From the NCBI GenBank assembly GCA_902782785.1, contig CACZOH010000025.1:1-10448 (forward strand): a DNA stretch of 10,448 nt. Direction: 5' to 3'. The translations under genes and the position numbers were made by a program. This stretch comes from an uncultured Ruminococcus sp. GTDB taxonomy: Bacteria; Bacillota; Clostridia; Oscillospirales; CAG-272. This document shows positions 1-5,994 of the stretch, piece by piece (position 1 is the stretch's first letter; each line of letters begins with the position of its first letter). The notes beneath the pieces are model-generated. The model saw nothing but the letters and a program-made list of their open reading frames with translations. It ran no database searches and was not told the DNA's origin.

Positions 1-421
1 GAAACGTTTCAACGTCGCGGAATTCACGGTATACGGACGCAAATCTCACGTACGCTATATCGTCTATCTCCTTGAGCCGCTCCATTACGAGCCTGCCGAT
101 CTCGCCGGACGGGATCTCTTTTTTGCCCGTCGCCTTTATGGTGTTCTCCACCTCGCGAACGAGGTTTTCGATCTGCGAGGACGAAACGGGGCGCTTGTGG
201 CAGGAGCGGAGCACGCCGTTCATCAGCTTCTCGCGCGAGAAGACCTGACGCGTCTTATCCTTTTTTATGACCATAAGCGGCGTTGACTCCGCCGTTTCAT
301 ATGTAAAAAACTTGTTTCCGCAGGCGGGGCATACTCTGCGCCTTCTTATGACGACGCCGTCTTCAAACGGGCGTGAATCCACCACCTTCGTATCGGGAAC
401 TCCGCAGTTGGGACATTTCAT
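1..421 (-). CDS. nrdR: Transcriptional repressor NrdR (3' end cut by window edge)
   Basis: NrdR represses ribonucleotide reductase genes when its ATP-cone senses adenine nucleotides; it acts in the cytoplasm on DNA. Reading the minus strand from ATG at 421, the protein begins MKCPNCGVPDT. It has a zinc ribbon with Cys3/Cys6 and Cys31/Cys34, preceded by a basic run (RRRR, residues 26-29) typical of the DNA-binding part. An ATP-cone follows from about residue 49 (LMVIKKDKTRQVFSREKL) and ends in the family-typical YVRFASVYREFRDVETF. 140 codons are present; the usual length is about 150, so roughly ten residues lie outside the window. A good ribosome site (GAGGAAGG on the minus strand, 438-431) lies nine bases before the ATG. 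The gene is divergent from comEC, and its promoter contains a NrdR box, so autorepression is likely. Identification is secure. Confidence 0.97.
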   Translation of the reverse strand, partial: MKCPNCGVPDTKVVDSRPFEDGVVIRRRRVCPACGNKFFTYETAESTPLMVIKKDKTRQVFSREKLMNGVLRSCHKRPVSSSQIENLVREVENTIKATGKKEIPSGEIGRLVMERLKEIDDIAYVRFASVYREFRDVETF

Positions 422-460
422 AAGCTTATACCTTCCTCTTGTATTGTATTGCTGTATTCT

Positions 461-488
461 ATTATACACACAATATCTTGTGTGTCAA
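461..488 (-). promoter_or_regulatory. nrdR promoter
   Basis: On the minus strand, TTGACA (488-483) and TATAAT (466-461) are both perfect sigma-A hexamers separated by 16 bp. The transcript should begin near 454, leaving a leader of about 33 nt before the nrdR ATG at 421. The spacer is filled by the inverted repeat described as the NrdR box, so a bound repressor would cover the RNA polymerase site. Confidence 0.85.
466..485. promoter_or_regulatory. NrdR box (operator) overlapping the nrdR promoter
   Basis: A 20-bp inverted repeat with perfect 8-bp arms, ACACACAA (466-473) and TTGTGTGT (478-485), around a 4-bp centre. The inner 16-mer ACACAATATCTTGTGT (468-483) closely fits the known NrdR box pattern (ACAC, AT-rich core, GTGT). 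It lies between the -35 and -10 hexamers of the nrdR promoter, which implies autorepression. NrdR boxes usually occur in pairs; a candidate partner is annotated at 498-513. Confidence 0.8.
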
Positions 489-497
489 TAGATTTTT

Positions 498-513
498 TTG
501 CAATATAATGTGA
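498..513. promoter_or_regulatory. Possible second, degenerate NrdR box
   Basis: On the minus strand this reads TCACATTATATTGCAA, which agrees with an idealised ACACAATATATTGTGT at 11 of 16 positions by eye. Its centre is 30 bp from that of the strong box at 468-483. Known NrdR box pairs are typically about 31-32 bp apart, so the spacing is close but one base short. It sits upstream of the nrdR -35 and between the two divergent promoters. AT-rich DNA can produce such a match by chance. Confidence 0.35.
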
Positions 514-530
514 TTTTTTTTAAATATCTC

Positions 531-559
531 TTGATAAACCGCTTTATTTGTTGTATAAT
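531..559 (+). promoter_or_regulatory. Promoter of the comEC-pgeF-rhamnosidase operon
   Basis: TTGATA (531-536), a 17-bp spacer and a perfect TATAAT (554-559) form a strong sigma-A-type promoter, with T- and A-rich DNA just upstream. The start of transcription is expected near 566, about 20 nt before the comEC ATG at 586. No other good promoter was seen before 5911, so it probably serves all three following genes. Confidence 0.85.
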
Positions 560-585
560 TATGAAAAAAAGAAAGATTCTTGTCT

Positions 586-2625
586 ATGCGTCTGTTTGAA
601 AAACGCCCTCTCTGCTTTTCCTGTACCGTTTGTCTTCTTTTGTGCCTTCTTTTTGCAGAGACGGGGATTTACGCCGTAATCATCGCCGCCGCGGTCTGCG
701 CCGCGGGGCTTTGTGCGGTCATTATATTCAGATCGCGTTACAGACGCACTTTAATTCTTCTGTTTACCGCCGCATTTATCTGCTGTTCTTCGTTTTTTCT
801 GTATTTCATATTCTCCCGCACGTCGGAGTGCGAAAACGCAAGGATACGCGGTTACGTCCTGCCTTATTCCGAAAACGGATATACGCAAGTTTACGGGATA
901 ACGAGCGTAAACGGCAGGCCCGTGAACATAAAAGCCGTGTCGCAGACGACGGACGGAGATATAGCCGCCTACGCGGAATTTGAGGCGACGGCAGACCTTT
1001 CCGCGTACAGCGGCGTAAACGAAAAAGCTTATAAAAGCCGCGGGATACTTTATTCCGCCGACGTTTCCTCGTTCAGCACGACGGGAAAGATACGCAAAGG
1101 CATATCTTATTACGCCGATGCGGCGCGCGGATCTCTGTCGGAGCGGTTTTATCTCATATCGGATAACGCCGGGATCCTATGCCGCATCTTTCTCGGCATA
1201 CGGGACGGCGCGCCCCGTGACTTCGTATCCGATATGCGCACGCTCGGTCTTTCGCATCTGCTCGCCGTAAGCGGTCTGCACGTTACAGCCCTGCTCGCGG
1301 GGCTTGATTTTCTGCTTTATCGCATATTCGGCAAAAATAAGCTGAATTACGCGGTTTTAGCCGTCTTCGCCCTGCTTTATATGGTCGTGACGGGTTTGTC
1401 CGGCTCCGTGATACGCGCGTCCGTCATGTATCTTCTGAGCCGCGTATCGCTCATTTCGGGCAGACGGAACGACGGGGCGACGTCTTTGACGTTCGCCGCA
1501 TTCGTCATAGTCGCCGTAAACCCCGCTTCCGTTTACGATACGGGATTTCTTTTGTCCGTCACGGCGACGCTCGGCATAGTCGCGGCGGGCGCTCCGCTGT
1601 CTTCGTATCTGTCGGGCAGGCTGCCTTCAAAGCTCGGATTTTTAAAGCCCGTTTTGTCGGTGGTCCTTATAACGGCGTCGGCGCTTCTCTTCACCCTGCC
1701 CGTCGCCGCGTCAAGCTACGGAAAGCTCGCATACGGGGCGGTGTTATACAATCTTATCGCCGCGCCGCTCGTCACGGTCCTGCTATACGCCTGTCCGTGG
1801 GCGCTTTTGCTTTCGTTTTTACCGTATGTCGGACGCGCCGCGGGACTTTTCTGCGACGGGATCTGCTCTTTTCTCGTATGGGTCGTAAAGCTTTTCGCAA
1901 GGTACGATCCGCCTTCGGTTTCCGTAAAATATCCGTTCGTCATACCGCTTATCTGCGTATTTGCCGCCGCTCTTCTGATCTCTATGGCAATAACGAAGAA
2001 AAAGCGCGTATACGCGTGCCTTGCGCTTTCATTTATCGTTGTTTTTTCTTCATTTGCGGCGGTATTCTCCTTGACATATGACAAAAAGTCGGTTATAATT
2101 GTATCACCGGGAAAAAACGGCGATTTCGTCGCCGTGACGGAGGGCGGCAAATGCACCGTGTTCGACTGTACGTCGGGCGGCACGGACGGTTTTTATCCGC
2201 TTACGGAAAAGCTTCTGTCCTTCGGTGTGACGCACGCGGATTACGTTATCGTATCGGAACCGTCGGCGCGCCACGTTCAGGGGCTTGTCCGCGCCTGCTC
2301 GTATTTCGATCTTGACGGTATCTATGTGCCGCCGTCCGTGCTTGAGCTTTCAAATTCGCTTTGCGGAAGAGACGCGGAAGCGGCGGACGGGATAACGCAG
2401 AGCTACGGCAGCTCCGCCGTCACAAAGCTGACCGGCGCGCGCTTCATATCGCTTTACGGCGCCGTTTACTGCTTCGGAGAGGACGGCGCGGACACGGGCT
2501 TTGCAAAACGGTTCAAAACAGCCGTTTACGGAAGCGGTATGAAAGAGGAGGACGTCCGGAAAACCGACGTGACGGTCTTTATCAAAAAGGACGAAGGGAT
2601 CAGGGTGATATACGTTGACAAATGA
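586..2625 (+). CDS. comEC: ComEC/Rec2-family DNA-uptake channel protein with degenerate MBL-like tail
   Basis: ComEC forms the inner-membrane channel for single-stranded DNA during natural transformation. The 679-residue protein has N-terminal membrane segments (about 8-78), then an OB-like DUF4131-type region (about 84-165). The polytopic Competence domain (about 195-490) carries the family signature HLLAVSGLHV at 224-233. The C-terminal region (about 500-679) aligns with the ComEC metallo-beta-lactamase-like domain but has lost its metal ligands: the position of the HxHxDH motif reads SEPSARHVQGL (557-567), and no HHGS motif is seen near the end. ATG at 586 is preferred over an in-frame TTG at 580, because the weak purine stretch GAAAGA (571-576) is spaced correctly only for the ATG. 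The stop overlaps pgeF. Whether the cell is actually transformable cannot be judged, since no other com genes are in view. Confidence 0.93.
   Translation: MRLFEKRPLCFSCTVCLLLCLLFAETGIYAVIIAAAVCAAGLCAVIIFRSRYRRTLILLFTAAFICCSSFFLYFIFSRTSECENARIRGYVLPYSENGYTQVYGITSVNGRPVNIKAVSQTTDGDIAAYAEFEATADLSAYSGVNEKAYKSRGILYSADVSSFSTTGKIRKGISYYADAARGSLSERFYLISDNAGILCRIFLGIRDGAPRDFVSDMRTLGLSHLLAVSGLHVTALLAGLDFLLYRIFGKNKLNYAVLAVFALLYMVVTGLSGSVIRASVMYLLSRVSLISGRRNDGATSLTFAAFVIVAVNPASVYDTGFLLSVTATLGIVAAGAPLSSYLSGRLPSKLGFLKPVLSVVLITASALLFTLPVAASSYGKLAYGAVLYNLIAAPLVTVLLYACPWALLLSFLPYVGRAAGLFCDGICSFLVWVVKLFARYDPPSVSVKYPFVIPLICVFAAALLISMAITKKKRVYACLALSFIVVFSSFAAVFSLTYDKKSVIIVSPGKNGDFVAVTEGGKCTVFDCTSGGTDGFYPLTEKLLSFGVTHADYVIVSEPSARHVQGLVRACSYFDLDGIYVPPSVLELSNSLCGRDAEAADGITQSYGSSAVTKLTGARFISLYGAVYCFGEDGADTGFAKRFKTAVYGSGMKEEDVRKTDVTVFIKKDEGIRVIYVDK
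2602..2617 (+). promoter_or_regulatory. Ribosome site selecting a TTG start for pgeF
   Basis: AGGGTGA (2602-2608) lies six bases before TTG at 2615, inside the last codons of comEC, which favours TTG as the pgeF start and implies translational coupling. A competing choice is GTG at 2645, preceded by GGAGAA (2635-2640). That start would remove ten residues before the conserved fold and cannot be excluded. Confidence 0.6.
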
Positions 2626-3412
2626 CTTTTATACGGAGAACAACGTGCTTTACTGCCGGGCTTTATCGGACATACCGTATATCGCGCACGGCTTCTCAAC
2701 GCGGTCGGGCGGCGTATCGGAGCTTGAATATACAAGGGAGCTCAATCTGGGCTACTGCAGGGGCGACGACGACGCGGCGGTAAATACGAACCGCGCCCTG
2801 TTTGCAAAATACGCGGGGTTCGATCCGGGCGGTCTCGTCTGCTCCGATCAGATACACTCAGACCGTATAGCGGTATGCGACGGCTTGAAAAAGCATTACG
2901 CGGGATACGACGGCTTTGTGAGCCGCACGCGCGGCGTTTTCATATCGGTCAAGACCGCGGACTGCCTGCCCGTTCTGCTTGCGGACGGAAAAAACGGCGT
3001 AGTCGGCGTATGCCACGCTGGCTGGCGCGGCACGGCGAAGCTCATCGCAAAAAAGACGGTCGATGCGATGGTATCCGAGGGAGCGGAGAGAAAAAACGTT
3101 ACGGCGGCGCTCGGTCCGTGCATATGCGCCGGATGCTTTACCGTTAAAGAAGATTTTGTCGCGGAGTTTGAAAAGAACGCGCCGGAGCTTCTTCCCTTCA
3201 TTTACGAAAAGGACGGGATATATCACGCGGATATAAAGGGGATGAACAGATACGCGCTTTTGTCCGCGGGATTATATGAGGAAAACATACACGTCTGCCC
3301 GGAATGCACCTTCTGCAGCGGCGATAAATACTACTCGCACCGCCGTCAGAAGGGTCACCGCGGCACGATGATGAACGTGATAGGAATAAAAGAGGATATA
3401 ACCTCGGAATAA
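2615..3412 (+). CDS. pgeF: PgeF/YfiH (LACC1-family) purine nucleoside phosphorylase / peptidoglycan editing factor
   Basis: Members of this cytoplasmic zinc-dependent family cleave purine nucleosides with phosphate and also deaminate adenosine; the E. coli homologue YfiH limits misincorporation of serine into peptidoglycan precursors. The 265 residues match the family's usual length. Visible signatures are HGFSTRSGGVS (25-35), QIHSDR with His81, TADCLPVLLAD with Cys117, CHAGWRGT with His134, GPCICAGCF (167-175) and a C-terminal SHRRQKGHRG. His81, Cys117 and His134 have the same mutual spacing as the zinc ligands known in E. coli YfiH (H71, C107, H124), so the catalytic site looks intact. The TTG start lies 11 nt inside comEC. 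The stop is 15 nt before the rhamnosidase gene. In other Bacillota this family also occurs near nrdR, as here. Confidence 0.95.
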   Translation: MTNDFYTENNVLYCRALSDIPYIAHGFSTRSGGVSELEYTRELNLGYCRGDDDAAVNTNRALFAKYAGFDPGGLVCSDQIHSDRIAVCDGLKKHYAGYDGFVSRTRGVFISVKTADCLPVLLADGKNGVVGVCHAGWRGTAKLIAKKTVDAMVSEGAERKNVTAALGPCICAGCFTVKEDFVAEFEKNAPELLPFIYEKDGIYHADIKGMNRYALLSAGLYEENIHVCPECTFCSGDKYYSHRRQKGHRGTMMNVIGIKEDITSE

Positions 3413-3427
3413 GAAAGGAAAAATGAT

Positions 3428-5911
3428 ATGGTAAGACTTTACAACCTGACGACGGAGCGCGTAAAGGAGCCGCTTGCCGTAAAATGTGAAAACGTCCGCT
3501 TCGGCTGGAAGCTCGACACGGACGAAAAGGACGTTATGCAGAAAAGCTGTAAGATCACCGTCAGCCTTGACGGAAAGACCGTCTGGGAGAGAGCCGCGGA
3601 AACGGACGAAACGGTGGATATCACCTCCGGCGCGCGTTTTCTGCCCGGCAAAAAATACAAGGTGGAGGTGATCTCCGAAACCACGGCGGGCGAATGCCGG
3701 GGCGAGTCGTTTTTTGCGACGGAGCCCGAAATAAAAGGCGTTTTCATAAAGCCGAAAAAGCATACGGAGGGCGCGTGCGTTTATTTCAGACGAGATTTCA
3801 GATGCGATAAGAAGATCAGGCGTGCGACCGCGTACGTCGCGGGTCTCGGCTACGGCGTTCTTTACGTGAACGGCAAAAGAGTCGACGAGGTTTTCTTTGA
3901 CGCGCCGTTTACAAACTACGAAAAAGAAGTCTTATACAGAGCGTACGATATAACCGGCATTCTGGAAGAAGAAAACTGTATAGGAGTACACTGCGGAGAG
4001 GGCTTTTACGCACAGAGCAGAGTCTGGGGCAACAAGGCTTTCAAATACGGCGATATCTGCTGTTTCGCGCAGGTCAACGTCGAATATGAGGACGGCGCTG
4101 AGGACGTCGTTTACACGGAGCCCGGCACCTGGCAGACAATGTATTCGCCCACGGTTTTGTCAAACGCCCACGGCGGCGAGATATACGACGCACGGCGTGA
4201 GACGCCCGACTGGTGCAGATACGGCTTTACGGACGACGAGCTTCGCCCCGCCGTCGCCGACACGGTGCCGAAGGGCGCGCTTCACGGCGCGGTCATGCCG
4301 CCCTGCCGCGTGATAAGACGCGTGAAAACAAAGGCGGTTAAACAGATACACGGCGCGGACAGCGGGCTATGGGTCTTCGATATGGGCGAGAATTTCGCGG
4401 GGACCGTAACGCTGCGGCCGCCTCTCAGCGCGGAGGGCTCCACGTACGTTCTGCGCTTTGCGGAAACAGTCGACGAAAACGGACAGCTTGACTACCGCTC
4501 CACGGGCGTATATCACGTACTGTGCCAACAGCAGCACATTTATATATGCTCGGGAAAGCAGAACGAGGAATGGACGCCCGATTTCTGCTGGCACGGCTTC
4601 CGTTACGTTGAGCTTACTGGCTTTTACGGACGCGAGCCTCAGCCCGATATGATAGAAGGACTTGCGATAAGCACCGATTTTGAAACGACCGGAACGGTCA
4701 GAACGTCAGGCGGCGACTTTGACAGACTTCAGGAAATAATGCTCCGCACGATACGCTCTAACTACCACGGCTATCCCGAGGACTGCCCCGCGCGCGAAAA
4801 ATGCGGCTGGCTCGGCGACGCGGAGGTCGTTTGCGACACGGCGATATATAATTTTGACATGGCGGCGTCATACGAAAAGTATCTTCGCGACATAAGAACG
4901 AGCCGCGACGTTTACGGCGACTGGACGATGATAGCTCCGGGAAAGCGCACCTGCGGCTTCGGCACGCCGCTCTGGGGCTGCGCTCAGGTCATAATCCCGT
5001 ATAAACTGTATAAGCTTTGCGGTGACAAAGCCGTGCTTGAGGAAAACTACGCCTATATGTGCGACTGGATAGAGCACGAGAAGAACAGGAGCGACGATCT
5101 CATAATTTCGGAAGGTCTGGGCGACTGGTGCCCGCCGATAGGAAACGACGGGAAGCGCCGCATACCCGTAAACCACTCCTCAACGTTCATGTTCTACGAA
5201 ACGGCGGTCATAATGGCGGAGGTCTCCCGCGTTCTCTGCCGCGACGGAGGAAAATTCGACGAGCTTGCGGAAAAGATAAGAGACAGCATAAACCGTCATT
5301 TCTACGATAAGGAAAAGCACTCTTACGGCTATCAGGCGTCAAACGGCGCGGCGTGGCTTCTCGGCGTCGTACCGGACGGGGACCGCGACGCGCTCGTGAA
5401 AGCGACGCACGATATGATAGTAAACGACAATTACGTTATGACCACGGGTATCTACGGCAACAAATATCTGCTCCCGATGCTTTATGAAAACGGTCTCGGA
5501 GAGGACGCGGAAAGGATAATGTTCGGACGCGGCTTCTTTGACTTCGGAACGATGATGGACGACGGCGCTACGTCTCTCTGGGAGTGCCTCGAGATGAAGA
5601 ATATAGGTATGAAGGGACTGGTCGCCTCGTACGATCATCCGATGCACAGCGGATTTGCGTATATGTACTACGCACAGCTTGCGGGCATAAAGCCGGCGGC
5701 GCCGGGCTTCAAGGAGTTTGTCGTATCTCCGTGCCTGAAGGGCGCGCCCAACAAGGTTTACGCGGAGCTTGACACCGTCAACGGACGTATAATCTCGGAC
5801 AGAGACGGAAACAGACTGAAGGTCACCGTTCCCGCAAACACAAGATGCACCGTAAAATTCGGCAAAAATAACGTCTTTGTCGGATCGGGTACCCATACTT
5901 TTGAATTATAA
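3428..5911 (+). CDS. Cytoplasmic GH78 alpha-L-rhamnosidase
   Basis: Glycoside hydrolase family 78 enzymes release terminal alpha-L-rhamnose from plant glycosides, pectic side chains or bacterial polysaccharides with inversion of configuration. The 827-residue protein shows the usual order: N-terminal beta domains (about 1-100; about 105-300, with the lectin-like stretch AYVAGLGYGVLYVNGKRVDE), a beta-sandwich (about 300-415), the (alpha/alpha)6 catalytic barrel (about 420-755) and a C-terminal beta domain. The catalytic signature DCPAREKCGWLGD (452-464) supplies the expected general acid Glu457. GATSLWECLE supplies the expected general base Glu719; the 262-residue gap resembles that in characterised GH78 enzymes. 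No signal peptide or lipobox is seen, so the substrate must be imported or internal. ATG at 3428 follows AAAGGAA (3414-3420). No transporter or rhamnose catabolism gene is in view, so the true substrate is unknown. Confidence 0.93.
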   Translation: MVRLYNLTTERVKEPLAVKCENVRFGWKLDTDEKDVMQKSCKITVSLDGKTVWERAAETDETVDITSGARFLPGKKYKVEVISETTAGECRGESFFATEPEIKGVFIKPKKHTEGACVYFRRDFRCDKKIRRATAYVAGLGYGVLYVNGKRVDEVFFDAPFTNYEKEVLYRAYDITGILEEENCIGVHCGEGFYAQSRVWGNKAFKYGDICCFAQVNVEYEDGAEDVVYTEPGTWQTMYSPTVLSNAHGGEIYDARRETPDWCRYGFTDDELRPAVADTVPKGALHGAVMPPCRVIRRVKTKAVKQIHGADSGLWVFDMGENFAGTVTLRPPLSAEGSTYVLRFAETVDENGQLDYRSTGVYHVLCQQQHIYICSGKQNEEWTPDFCWHGFRYVELTGFYGREPQPDMIEGLAISTDFETTGTVRTSGGDFDRLQEIMLRTIRSNYHGYPEDCPAREKCGWLGDAEVVCDTAIYNFDMAASYEKYLRDIRTSRDVYGDWTMIAPGKRTCGFGTPLWGCAQVIIPYKLYKLCGDKAVLEENYAYMCDWIEHEKNRSDDLIISEGLGDWCPPIGNDGKRRIPVNHSSTFMFYETAVIMAEVSRVLCRDGGKFDELAEKIRDSINRHFYDKEKHSYGYQASNGAAWLLGVVPDGDRDALVKATHDMIVNDNYVMTTGIYGNKYLLPMLYENGLGEDAERIMFGRGFFDFGTMMDDGATSLWECLEMKNIGMKGLVASYDHPMHSGFAYMYYAQLAGIKPAAPGFKEFVVSPCLKGAPNKVYAELDTVNGRIISDRDGNRLKVTVPANTRCTVKFGKNNVFVGSGTHTFEL

Positions 5912-5928
5912 AATATTATACGGTTTTA

Positions 5929-5959
5929 TTGTAACCATTACCGCGTGATACGGTATAAA
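5929..5959 (+). promoter_or_regulatory. Weak candidate promoter for the activase fusion gene
   Basis: TTGTAA (5929-5934) and TATAAA (5954-5959) are separated by a long 19-bp spacer in the 80-bp gap after the rhamnosidase gene. The gap holds no hairpin with a T-run, so read-through from the upstream operon is an equally good explanation. Only the AT-richness and rough hexamers support this call. Confidence 0.25.
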
Positions 5960-5979
5960 CGCAATATATGAATTTTCAC

Positions 5980-5994
5980 AGAGGTATTACGTTG
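5980..5994 (+). promoter_or_regulatory. Ribosome site selecting a TTG start for the activase fusion
   Basis: AGAGGT (5980-5985) stands six bases before TTG at 5992. An in-frame ATG at 5968 has no purine-rich site before it and would add eight residues (MNFHRGIT) that lie outside the conserved fold, since the family normally begins just before the GIDIGSTT motif. TTG is therefore the better start. Confidence 0.7.

Noticed and set aside
267..491. Plus-strand open frame of 74 codons across the nrdR start and promoter
   Set aside because: It is antisense to the nrdR zinc ribbon and runs through the promoter and operator; no protein-like features.
561..599. Twelve-codon reading frame (MKKRKILVYASV) just before and overlapping comEC
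   Set aside because: Considered as a leader peptide, but its ATG lies upstream of the predicted transcription start (about 566) and it lacks a ribosome site.
5339..5896. Minus-strand open frame of 185 codons within the rhamnosidase gene
   Set aside because: Antisense shadow of a gene with intact GH78 catalytic motifs; no recognisable features.
5968..5991. ATG at 5968 as start of the activase fusion
   Set aside because: No ribosome site precedes it, while TTG at 5992 has AGAGGT at good spacing and begins just before the conserved ATPase motif.
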